41,748 bases of DNA, taken from positions 1,729 to 43,476 of the forward strand of contig CAJOEW010000022.1 of NCBI GenBank assembly GCA_905233525.1. Direction: 5' to 3'. The DNA is from an uncultured Synergistales bacterium. GTDB lineage: Bacteria > Synergistota > Synergistia > Synergistales > Aminobacteriaceae. Below the pieces are notes generated by a model that searched no databases, was not told the DNA's origin, and saw only the letters and a list, made by a program, of their open reading frames with translations. Positions 32,973-40,804 of the stretch are shown piece after piece (within the stretch, counting starts at the first letter, position 1; each line of letters starts with the position of its first letter). The position numbers and the translations under genes are program-made.

Positions 32973-34511
32973 TTAGTTCTCCTGTTCTAAAAAATATAAA
33001 GCCATTCTTATCGTAGGCTCATTACCAAAAATTACACGAGCGTTTTCAAGAATCCGTCTAGCGTCATTTTTCAAGCCTTTCCCTCTGTACGAATCAGCAA
33101 GACCAAGCCACGCCCTGACATCATCGCCTTGTAATTGCAGAGCGTCAAAAAAACTTGTAAAAGCGCCGTCGAAATCTTTTTTAATTAAAAAATTACTGCC
33201 TGTTCTAATGAGCGTCTCAAAATCGTATTTGACATCAAGCGGATTTTTTTTAACATTCGCAGAATTTTCAGGATCTAAAGGAATTATTAAGGCCGTTTGA
33301 TTTTCAGGAACGCTTTCAATTTCCTGCGATGTTGTTTGAACGCCGGCAGAATTATTTTTTTCAAGCTCTGTTGATCTCAATCGTTCAAGCTCATTTAAAG
33401 CCGTTTGTCTGTGTTCTGTTTCGTCAGGCGGTAATAATTTTAAATACTCGTTCCAAGCTATATCAGCTGTTTTCATATGGCCGGCATGTTCTGCAGAGCG
33501 AGCGATACCTGTTAAAAATAATATTACATTCGGATAAAGCTTATAACCTTTTTGATATAACTGCGTGGCGGAATCGTAATCGCCTGCTTCAAATAATTTT
33601 GCAGCTCGTGAGTTCAAACCGTCAGGTGAATTTCTTTCAAGCAGCCATAAAGCACCGAACACGCCCATTAAAATTATCAGCATGAACGAGCATAATAATA
33701 TAATTCTTGGCCTGTAAATATTTTTATGAATATCCGGCTCATGTTCTTTTATTTCTGCTGCTCTATTGCGCCTGACCTGTAAAATTTTTTGGAGGCGGTC
33801 TGTAAATTTATTATTGCGTTGTAATTCGTTATCTTCGACATGTGAAATATTATTCGAGCCTGTTATATCGGTCCATAATTCTGTAGGAGGATCCAGATTT
33901 ATATTTTTTCTGTAAGCATTTTCAATATCGATAGAGTCAGAATCATCATAGCGATCATTTTCAGGCGTGTGAATAAATTCTTCGTGAACGTCTTCAATAT
34001 TTTGCGGCTGTTCTTGAATTTGATCGTGTTCAAAATCCTGATCGTCTTGTGAAATATTTTCGTGTTCAACTTCCAGAGGCGAGCGTCCCAAATTTTGATC
34101 ATCCAGCGAAATATTTTCCTGTTTGATTTCCAAATTCGGCTGTTCTGAATTCTGATCATCGCGTGAAATATTTTCCTGTTCAATTTTGATTTGAGAACGT
34201 TCTAAATTTTGATCGTCCTGTGAAATATCTTCGTGTTCAATTTCCAGAGGCGAGCGTCCCAAATCCTGATCGTCTTGTGAAATATTTTCATGCTCGATTT
34301 TTTCAGGTTCGTCTTTAATTTTTTGTTCCGGCGGATTTTCTTTTGAGGGCTTTGTGTAATCTAACTTGCTAAAATCTAGCTGCGGATATGTTTCAGAAAT
34401 TGGAGCGAGCAGCAAAACACCCGTTCCATCAGAATTTTTACCCATATCCTTTTCAGGCTGGGAACTGGTTTTATAATTACCGTTAAGCCAGTCCATTAAA
34501 TCCTGATTCAA
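32973..34511 (-). CDS. Membrane TPR protein with acidic 19-residue repeats
   Basis: 512 aa, family not recognised as a whole. Residues 1-69 are low complexity. Residues 70-164 are five 19-residue repeats of the type LEIEHENISQDDQNLGRSP. A second acidic region runs to 230, a basic stretch (LQVRRNRAAEIK) precedes one TM helix at about 268-291, and the C-terminal 220 residues contain TPR-like repeats (AAKLFEAGDYDSATQLYQKGYKLYP and DFDGAFTSFFDALQLQGDDVRAWLGLAD). Positive charges before the TM put the acidic N-terminus in the cytoplasm and the TPRs outside. The start is TTG with GGGGTGAG upstream. It is the first gene of the operon ending with the S8 peptidase. Confidence 0.85.
   Translation of the reverse strand: MNQDLMDWLNGNYKTSSQPEKDMGKNSDGTGVLLLAPISETYPQLDFSKLDYTKPSKENPPEQKIKDEPEKIEHENISQDDQDLGRSPLEIEHEDISQDDQNLERSQIKIEQENISRDDQNSEQPNLEIKQENISLDDQNLGRSPLEVEHENISQDDQDFEHDQIQEQPQNIEDVHEEFIHTPENDRYDDSDSIDIENAYRKNINLDPPTELWTDITGSNNISHVEDNELQRNNKFTDRLQKILQVRRNRAAEIKEHEPDIHKNIYRPRIILLCSFMLIILMGVFGALWLLERNSPDGLNSRAAKLFEAGDYDSATQLYQKGYKLYPNVILFLTGIARSAEHAGHMKTADIAWNEYLKLLPPDETEHRQTALNELERLRSTELEKNNSAGVQTTSQEIESVPENQTALIIPLDPENSANVKKNPLDVKYDFETLIRTGSNFLIKKDFDGAFTSFFDALQLQGDDVRAWLGLADSYRGKGLKNDARRILENARVIFGNEPTIRMALYFLEQEN
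34020..34304 (-). repeat. 57-bp coding tandem repeat (5 copies)
   Basis: Five head-to-tail 19-codon units encode residues 70-164 of the TPR membrane protein. Copies share HENISQDDQ-type cores with several substitutions. Changes in copy number would keep the frame. Confidence 0.85.
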
Positions 34512-34678
34512 AAAAACTCACCCCGCTTTTAAAGCTGAAAGTTTAGCAATAAATTCAGATAACGGCAATCAAAAACAGCTTTACAAGATTTTTCAGGACA
34601 TTATGTTTTAATTTTCCGTGCTGAATTTTTTGAAGAGCATATGATTTTAAAATTTTAATCGAGCTTTATTCCAGATAT

Positions 34679-34715
34679 AAAAAACGCACCAGCCTTTTTA
34701 AATTTGGCCAATGCG
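34679..34715 (-). terminator. Terminator of the DJ-1 gene
   Basis: CGCATTGGCC and GGCTGGTGCG (minus strand, 34715-34706 and 34694-34685) form a 10-bp stem with some G-U pairs and an 11-nt loop, followed by T6 leftward. The 160 bases from here to the TPR gene start contain only its probable promoter region. Confidence 0.75.
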
Positions 34716-34735
34716 CTAAAATTTTTTTAAGTAAA

Positions 34736-35284
34736 TTATTTTATGAGCGGAATTAAAAATCCTTCTGCAACTTCATCAGCGATAGCTTTACCGCATAAAA
34801 TTTCTAACAGCTTCAAAGCAAAAAACGGTGTTATTGCAGGGCCTTTACCGGTTGTTATGTGGCCGTCTGTTTCTACGATGTGATCTCCGATTACTGCACC
34901 GGTTAAGCGATTTTCAAGAGTCGGATAACATACGGCTTTGACTCCGTTTAAAATTCCAGCTTCAGCCAATGCAACAGGAGCAGCACAGATCGCACCGATC
35001 AATTTTCTCTCAGCGTCATATTTTTTGATAAGCTCGCGTAATCCTAAATGATTCGCAATCTCAACAGTACCGCCGGGAAGTATTATCATGTCAAATTTTT
35101 TATCTTTAGCATTCTCAAATAATTCTTCTGCTGTGACGTGAATATTATTTTTTGAACGAACATCAAGCCGTCCCATAAGCGAAATAATTTCTACAAGGAC
35201 TCCGCCGCGTCTTAAAATATCAACTGTAGTTAATGCCTCTGTCTCTTCGAAGCCGTCAATTAAAAAAATTCCTGCAGTCTTCAT
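34736..35284 (-). CDS. DJ-1/PfpI family protein
   Basis: 182 aa, DJ-1/ThiJ branch. The conserved Glu is in DGFEETEALTTVDILRRGG, the elbow Cys in GAICAAPVALAEAG, and the family's PGG motif in MIILPGGTVE. Members are deglycases, chaperones or small-molecule hydrolases; the specific activity cannot be told. Its promoter is probably TATAAT at 35312-35307, with AGAGGTGAT just downstream as Shine-Dalgarno. Confidence 0.93.
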   Translation of the reverse strand: MKTAGIFLIDGFEETEALTTVDILRRGGVLVEIISLMGRLDVRSKNNIHVTAEELFENAKDKKFDMIILPGGTVEIANHLGLRELIKKYDAERKLIGAICAAPVALAEAGILNGVKAVCYPTLENRLTGAVIGDHIVETDGHITTGKGPAITPFFALKLLEILCGKAIADEVAEGFLIPLIK

Positions 35285-35357
35285 TTTTCAAATCACCTCT
35301 GAAATTATTATAGCTCAAAGCTTAATTTGATAACTTGCATATAAAATTATTCACGCG

Positions 35358-36149
35358 TTATTTTTTTGCTCGTACATGTAAAAACGTATTGAACTCGCAA
35401 TAAGGCACTGAGAATTTAATATTTTCAGGCATATCGAATTTATACGCTATGAACCAGAAAACAGCAGCAGCACGTCCGGAAGCTAAGGCCGCCGCTCTTG
35501 AAACTGCGTGAACGTTTGTCGTAGATATATTTATTTTTAATCTGCGTCCGATCTCTGCAAGCACTGCCGTGTTAAATCCTGCTGGGTTACCGTCAGGAGC
35601 AACATAATCAATCGGAGGAACATCACCCGTTAAAGCGACTTTAATTACACCAGCGCCAGGGAAATGATCAAATTTTACGGCCTGTTCTTTTTTCTCAGAG
35701 TGAAAACCTAAATATTCATTCTCAAGTCTTTCAAGTGTCCTGTCAGCCCGCATTGATAATAACGTCTCGTCAAATTTTTTGCGCAAATCGTCGTTACTGT
35801 CAAGGAATCCAAAAACAAAGCCGTATCTCCCTGAACGAATGACGCAGGAAATTTCATAATCAGGATTATTATCAACGAAGTATTCTGCAACAGGTTCAGG
35901 TAAAGCAATTTCATCGACTTCATTTGCAACAAGAGCCATTAACATCGCGGCGAGGTCGTCATAAAATAAATACGTGTCTGAATCGCCGTGATCTCCTTTC
36001 ATGACTGTCCAGCGCCATTGTTGTGAAAGATCTTTTCTACCGATATTTGAGTTTCCTGCTTTTGAGAGCATGCCGATTTTAAGACCTTCAGCAAATGCGG
36101 AACAGCTGCACGACAAAATTAAAACACATACGATTAAAAATTTTCTCAT
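35358..36149 (-). CDS. Periplasmic solute-binding-like protein, paralogue 1
   Basis: 263 aa. Signal peptide (ends CSAFA). The next 130 residues resemble the C-terminal half of SBP_bac_3 domains (FYDDLAAMLMALVANEVDEIALPEPVAEY and DDLRKKFDETLLSMRADRTLERLENEYL). The last 110 resemble the N-terminal half (IKVALTGDVPPIDYVAPDGNPAGFNTAVLAEIGRR split by a loop, then ALASGRAAAVFWF and FSVPY). Half-domain order is therefore reversed. No permease or ATPase gene is nearby, so it may be a sensor or orphan binder. It is the second gene of a tandem pair, 10 bp after its paralogue. Confidence 0.8.
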   Translation of the reverse strand: MRKFLIVCVLILSCSCSAFAEGLKIGMLSKAGNSNIGRKDLSQQWRWTVMKGDHGDSDTYLFYDDLAAMLMALVANEVDEIALPEPVAEYFVDNNPDYEISCVIRSGRYGFVFGFLDSNDDLRKKFDETLLSMRADRTLERLENEYLGFHSEKKEQAVKFDHFPGAGVIKVALTGDVPPIDYVAPDGNPAGFNTAVLAEIGRRLKINISTTNVHAVSRAAALASGRAAAVFWFIAYKFDMPENIKFSVPYCEFNTFLHVRAKK

Positions 36150-36159
36150 TTTTTAAAAA

Positions 36160-36987
36160 TCACCTCTTTGATAATTTTACACTCACGGGCGTTTGTTTTT
36201 TCCTGCTGATGTGTAAAAACGTGTTGAATCTGTAATAAGGCATTGAGAATATAATATTTTCGTTGCTGTCGAAAAGTCCTAATATAAACCAAAAAACAAC
36301 ATCGGCACGTCCTGACAATAATGTTGGGACTCGTGAAGCTGTATGAACATTTACAAGACTGATATTTAAATGAAGCCTGCGTCCGATTTCTGAAAGTAAA
36401 GCCGTGCTGAAACCTGCTGCTTTACCGTAAGGCGTGAAGTAATCGATCGGAGGTATATCACCGGTTACAGCTACTTTGACCATTCCTGCGCCTGGAAATG
36501 TTTTAAATTTTACGATGTTATTTCTTTTTTCGAGAGGTCTGGCTAAATATTCGTCTTCTATTTTTTTGAGCGTTCTGTCTTGTGTCATTTCGGCAAGTAC
36601 TTGATTAAATTTCCGGCATAATTCTGCGTTAGCTCTATGAAAACCAAAAACGAAACCAATATTTACAGGAACACGCATAGCGCAGGAAATTTCATAATCA
36701 GGATTTATCAGCGTTATATATTCAGCAATAATATCCGGTGCATTTGATTCATCTATATCGCCTTCACTAAGAGCCATTAAAATCGAAGCGCTGTCATCAA
36801 AAAATATATATTTATCCTGCGTGCTGTGATCAGATTTTTCAACTGACCAACGCCAAGAATTTTTTACGCCGGCATTAAATCTGCTTTCATCGGCTGCTCT
36901 GGCAAGTATTCCAATCTTGAGACCTTCAGCACATGCACAAGACGCAAGCGCAAAAATCAAAACGCAGGCAGCAAATAATTTTTTCAT
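36160..36987 (-). CDS. Periplasmic solute-binding-like protein, paralogue 2
   Basis: 275 aa. It aligns end to end with the next gene (EGLKIGILAR, NPDYEISCAMR, FPGAGMVKVAVTGDIPPIDY, LSEIGRRL, PYYRFNTFLH), so the pair is a tandem duplication. The signal peptide contains LASC, which could be a lipobox, but an AxA-type site (ACA) just after is equally possible. Half-domain order is the same unusual one. GAGGTGAT lies 6 nt before the ATG; a TATAAT lies close upstream (about 37014-37009). First gene of the pair. Confidence 0.8.
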   Translation of the reverse strand: MKKLFAACVLIFALASCACAEGLKIGILARAADESRFNAGVKNSWRWSVEKSDHSTQDKYIFFDDSASILMALSEGDIDESNAPDIIAEYITLINPDYEISCAMRVPVNIGFVFGFHRANAELCRKFNQVLAEMTQDRTLKKIEDEYLARPLEKRNNIVKFKTFPGAGMVKVAVTGDIPPIDYFTPYGKAAGFSTALLSEIGRRLHLNISLVNVHTASRVPTLLSGRADVVFWFILGLFDSNENIIFSMPYYRFNTFLHISRKKQTPVSVKLSKR

Positions 36988-37074
36988 AACGAGATCACCT
37001 CTGGAAAATTATTATAGCTTGAAAATTTCAGACGGCTTTAATTTTTATCAAGTATGCATTTTTTTGAGCGTGTA

Positions 37075-37082
37075 ATTATAAT
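37075..37082 (+). promoter_or_regulatory. Probable -10 of the cytidylate-kinase-like gene
   Basis: Another palindromic ATTATAAT, 22 bp before the ATG at 37105, with GAGGTGA between. The divergent solute-binding gene has its own TATAAT nearer its start. Confidence 0.45.
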
Positions 37083-37104
37083 TTTAACGAGGTGAAAATT
37101 TTAC

Positions 37105-37710
37105 ATGAGCAAAATTATTACAATAGGACGCGAATTCGGAAGCGGAGGCCGTGAGCTTGGAGGGCGTATAGCTGAAATTTTAGGTTATGCTTATTACGAC
37201 CGTGAAATAATAATCGAAATAGCAAAGCGCACTTCATTATCAGAAACTTACGTAAAAAATATAACTGAGCATAAGCCTGTGATACCATTTCCATTACATA
37301 CGAGCCGTACGTTTTGGGCGGTAATGCCTGATTTTGATCAAGTCGTTCAAAAAGAGCAGCATAATATAATCCGCGAGATATCCCAAAAATCTGACTGTGT
37401 GATCGTCGGGCGTTGTGCTGATTATATTTTGCGTGATGAAAAACCTTTCAGAATATTTGTATATTCCGAGCTTGAGAGCAAAATTAAACGCTGCATTGAA
37501 AAAGGTAACGCCGATTACGAAAACAGCGAGTCATTGAGCGAAAAGGAATTAAAACAGAAAATCGCACAAGTCAACCGCGCGCGTGCAGGCTATTATGAAT
37601 TTTACACCGGCCAAAAATGGGGAGATAAAGCCTATTACGATTTATGCATAAACACAACGAACTGCGACATAAATAAATTAGCTGAGGCCGTCGCGAAAAT
37701 CTGCCAGTAA
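37105..37710 (+). CDS. Cytidylate kinase-like family protein
   Basis: 201 aa of the AAK6-like cytidylate kinase family: IITIGREFGSGGRELG (P-loop variant), AEILGYAYYDREII, and CVIVGRCADYIL followed by FRIFVYS. The C-terminal RARAGYYEFYTGQKWG is conserved in the group. Not the housekeeping Cmk; the true substrate is uncertain. Monocistronic, ending in the terminator at 37719. Confidence 0.9.
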   Translation: MSKIITIGREFGSGGRELGGRIAEILGYAYYDREIIIEIAKRTSLSETYVKNITEHKPVIPFPLHTSRTFWAVMPDFDQVVQKEQHNIIREISQKSDCVIVGRCADYILRDEKPFRIFVYSELESKIKRCIEKGNADYENSESLSEKELKQKIAQVNRARAGYYEFYTGQKWGDKAYYDLCINTTNCDINKLAEAVAKICQ

Positions 37711-37756
37711 AAAAAATTACTCCTGCCGAAATAATTTCAATAAGCAGGAGTTTTTT
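37709..37756. terminator. Bidirectional terminator, copy 2 of a repeated module
   Basis: ACTCCTGC (37719-37726) and GCAGGAGT (37744-37751), 17-nt loop, T6 rightward, A8 leftward. It separates two convergent genes. On the minus strand it matches the module at 21221 through the arms, half the loop and the T-tract. Confidence 0.85.
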
Positions 37757-37769
37757 ATCCGTTTAAAAA

Positions 37770-38252
37770 TTATTCCCAGCCTGTCTCATGATCTTCAGGA
37801 TATAATTTGTTATAAGGATCTTTGATCCAGTCTATGACGCTTCCGCGGTAACTTTTAATCTTTAAAGGATCATAGCCGAATTCACTTACAAGCGCTTCTC
37901 CGAATTTTTCAGAGCTGTTACCGTCCGTGCAATATAAAATTATTATGTTAGTCTTCGTTAATCCTGACTTAGCAAGCGCAGCAACGACGGCATTTATTCC
38001 GAGATCGTCCAATGGAAAATTTATAGCGCCTTCGATATGTCCTCCAGGTATTCCATGAGCGGGCGATTTTCCCCAAAAAATTTCCTCTGAACGTGTATCA
38101 ACAACAACATAACCAGGCTTGCCGATGTTTTCTTTTAGATATGCCTGATCTACAATTTCGACACGAGGCGATAAAGCATTCAGCATTAACGATACTATTA
38201 ACACCACTGTAAATATTATAGGCGCAGCTATTTCAGCTCTTACTGTTTTCAT
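37770..38252 (-). CDS. Membrane-anchored rhodanese-domain protein
   Basis: 160 aa. One N-terminal TM or uncleaved signal anchor (PIIFTVVLIVSLMLNAL) is followed by a rhodanese domain with VVVDTRSEEIF, GHIEGAINFPLDDL and the active-site Cys in ILYCTDGNSSEKFG. The loop is longer than in thiosulfate sulfurtransferases, so substrate is unclear. GGAG lies 9 nt before the ATG and TGATAAAAT upstream, so it has its own promoter. Confidence 0.9.
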   Translation of the reverse strand: MKTVRAEIAAPIIFTVVLIVSLMLNALSPRVEIVDQAYLKENIGKPGYVVVDTRSEEIFWGKSPAHGIPGGHIEGAINFPLDDLGINAVVAALAKSGLTKTNIIILYCTDGNSSEKFGEALVSEFGYDPLKIKSYRGSVIDWIKDPYNKLYPEDHETGWE

Positions 38253-38331
38253 TTTGAGAAGCTCCTTCTAATTATTCCGAGATAATATTTTATCAGCTGT
38301 AAGCATTCGCACGCGGTTAAATGATCAAAAT

Positions 38332-39498
38332 TTACGAAGCCGATTCAATTTTTGACAGTCTCCTATAATTCATAAGCGACAAAATATCAAGCATTACGAA
38401 CGTAATTAAGATCGCTGCCATTCCGCCGTTAAATCCGTAAAATTCTGAAAGCACACCTGTTAAAAACGGCATTAACATAGCTCCTGATGTTCCGATTGAA
38501 AATATAAAGCCTATCGCCATCGGATATTTATTTGAATACGGAGCAGCCAATGTATAAATAACAGAGCTTATACCGGATAAAAATAATCCTGTGAATATGA
38601 CAGTGAGCGTTATAGGAGTCATTCCTGAAACGATAAGCATTACAGCAAAACATATCGTAGAGCCAAAACTTAATATAAGCATTAACATTCTTTGCGAAAT
38701 AAATTTTGACACGACCGAACAAATAACGCGCCCGATAAACATTACAAACCATAGGAGCGCAGCCATGGATTGAGCGAAATCTGAAGGCATGTTTTTATTT
38801 TCAAGATAAGTTACAAGCCAGCCGTTAATCGAATATTCACAGCATAAATAAAAAAACATTGAGAACGATATTGCAAAAAATCCGCGCTCTCTAAAAAATC
38901 CGAATTTATCATCGTGAGCTGTCTTGCCTTCAGGTTCAGGAGCGTTATGATCAAAATCTGACAGCAATAATAAAATTACAGGCACTACAGCTATTAAAGC
39001 CATTATTAAAAGTCCTGTTCGCCAGCCTGAAATATTTCTAGCACACACAAAAATTAAAGGCGATGACACTGCACCAAATGCAAACATAGACTGCAATACA
39101 CCTTGAGCTACAGGATTTCCGTCTGTTAATAAATTCATGAAGCCTGAACAAAAACTTATAGCTCCGCCGCGTCCGAAACCCATTAAAAGACAAACGCACA
39201 TTAAAAATAAAGAGCTGTCGACATCAACCGTAAATAAAAAAATTGCCACGGACATAAGAACTGACAATAAAGTTATAGCTGCTTTACGTCCGTATTTAAG
39301 ACTTATAAAACCGAAAGACAGACCTGAAATTAAATTACCGCTCGAATAAATCAATAACAACGTTCCGCCGAACGCAGCCGAAAATTTATAAGTCTCACTC
39401 AAATCAGGCAATATCGATCCTAACAATAGACTAACCATTCCGCAGCAGAAGACTAGTATAAAAATTGAAGTAATTAAAAATTTTTTGGACTTAAACAT
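38332..39498 (-). CDS. MFS transporter
   Basis: 388 aa, 12 predicted membrane segments. The loop 2-3 signature is GFISLKYGRKAAI and the second half has the weaker equivalent GRVICSVVSKF. The overall text resembles sugar- or glucarate-type MFS permeases, but the substrate cannot be assigned. Its ATG overlaps the end of yigZ by 8 bp, so it is the third gene of the HIT / YigZ unit. Confidence 0.9.
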   Translation of the reverse strand: MFKSKKFLITSIFILVFCCGMVSLLLGSILPDLSETYKFSAAFGGTLLLIYSSGNLISGLSFGFISLKYGRKAAITLLSVLMSVAIFLFTVDVDSSLFLMCVCLLMGFGRGGAISFCSGFMNLLTDGNPVAQGVLQSMFAFGAVSSPLIFVCARNISGWRTGLLIMALIAVVPVILLLLSDFDHNAPEPEGKTAHDDKFGFFRERGFFAISFSMFFYLCCEYSINGWLVTYLENKNMPSDFAQSMAALLWFVMFIGRVICSVVSKFISQRMLMLILSFGSTICFAVMLIVSGMTPITLTVIFTGLFLSGISSVIYTLAAPYSNKYPMAIGFIFSIGTSGAMLMPFLTGVLSEFYGFNGGMAAILITFVMLDILSLMNYRRLSKIESAS

Positions 39499-40099
39499 AT
39501 TTTAATAAACCTCTCAAATTTAATTCATCAAGCTTAATTTTAAGGCTGTCACATTCATTAACGGGAACATCGGCATCAAAAAAGATCTCTTGTGAAAATT
39601 CCGGCCTGATATTTATCGCGTGATGAGTTTCAAATATTTTATTAACAGCGCTAAATAAATTATATTCAAACGTTATTTTAAAATTCCTTGTGAAAAATTT
39701 TTTGACCGGCTCGCATTCTTGTAAAGCCTTTTTAGCGACATCTCCATAAGCATCAATTAGACCGCGCGTGCCTAATTTAACTCCTCCGAAATAACGTGTT
39801 ACGATGATCATTACGTTAATTATCTCAGAATGTTTTATGGCGGCTAAAATTGGTTTACCTGCTGTTCCTGAAGGTTCGCCGTCGTCTGATGAGTATTCTA
39901 TAAAATTTTTAACGTCCTCAGCTCCTATAATGAACGCTCTGCAATTATGTGTAGCGTCTCTATGAGAACTGAGGATCGAATTTAAAAATTCGCGCGTTTC
40001 AATTTCGTTACAACATTTTTTCAAGCTGGCAATAAAAATCGAGCGTTTTATTTTTTCTTCAATAACGACTGATTTTGACGGCTCGTTATACGCATTCAT
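39491..40099 (-). CDS. yigZ: YigZ / IMPACT family protein
   Basis: 202 aa. N-terminal UPF0029 domain with RDATHNCRAFIIG, SSDDGEPSGTAGKPIL and TRYFGGVKLGTRGLIDAYG; C-terminal ferredoxin-like DUF1949 (from about residue 140). Thought to bind nucleic acid or ribosomes; the role in bacteria is unclear. Overlaps the HIT gene end by 14 bp. Confidence 0.94.
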   Translation of the reverse strand: MNAYNEPSKSVVIEEKIKRSIFIASLKKCCNEIETREFLNSILSSHRDATHNCRAFIIGAEDVKNFIEYSSDDGEPSGTAGKPILAAIKHSEIINVMIIVTRYFGGVKLGTRGLIDAYGDVAKKALQECEPVKKFFTRNFKITFEYNLFSAVNKIFETHHAINIRPEFSQEIFFDADVPVNECDSLKIKLDELNLRGLLKYV

Positions 40100-40574
40100 T
40101 CCAAGCTTGTTTAATACTGCGCCATGTATTTTCTATTGCATCAGATAAAACGCGTGTATCAGACAGCACCGGCATAAAATTATTATCACCATTCCAGCGC
40201 GGCACGATATGTCTATGTAAATGTCCTGCAACACCTGCGCCGGCTGATTGACCCAAATTTATGCCCATGTTAAAGCCGTCGGGATGCATTAAATTTTTCA
40301 AGACTTTAACGGCGGTGCAGCTCATTGAATGTAATTCGAGCGCCTCATCATTTGATAAGCTTTCGTAAATATTCGTGTGTCTATACGGAATTATCATTAA
40401 ATGGCCAGGATTATACGGATATAAATTCATGATAGCGAAACAAAATTTTCCTCTGTGAATAATAAAATGTTCATCATCATGATTTTCAGCAGGGAAATCG
40501 CAAAATATACAACCTTCATGTTTTGGAGCCTGTATATAAGACATTCTCCACGTGGCGTAAAGCTGCTGCGGCAT
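40086..40574 (-). CDS. HIT family hydrolase (Ap4A-type)
   Basis: 162 aa. The histidine triad is GHLHRHIVPRW, the N-terminal zinc-like pair is CIFC, and PYNPGHLMIIPYRH is conserved. This subgroup hydrolyses nucleoside phosphates such as Ap4A or ADP conjugates. ATG with AAGGAGG 10 nt upstream and TATAAT at 40611-40606. First gene of the unit with yigZ and the MFS transporter. The 230-bp gap upstream, to the acyltransferase, holds only this promoter and a small AGGCA/TGCCT hairpin. Confidence 0.94.
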   Translation of the reverse strand: MPQQLYATWRMSYIQAPKHEGCIFCDFPAENHDDEHFIIHRGKFCFAIMNLYPYNPGHLMIIPYRHTNIYESLSNDEALELHSMSCTAVKVLKNLMHPDGFNMGINLGQSAGAGVAGHLHRHIVPRWNGDNNFMPVLSDTRVLSDAIENTWRSIKQAWNECV

Positions 40575-40804
40575 TAAAAAACAACCTCCTTAAGAATTTT
40601 TGAATATTATAAGCTTCATTTATGATCGTTGCGTACAAAATTGAGGAGGTGTGATATATTCAGCGCATTTATTTTAAAATTTCAAGCCAGGCAAAAAATT
40701 CTGCCTTCCATAAAAATTTAAAGAACGCGTTAAATTTTACTCTCACGTTATAATTTTATGCAGGCAGTTTATAATTGCGCTTAATCTCGAATGGAAAATA
40801 ATCC

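Noticed and set aside
40575-40804. Possible small gene with GAGGAGG on the plus strand
   Set aside because: The frames after it end within nine codons or so and no terminator or conserved product is seen.
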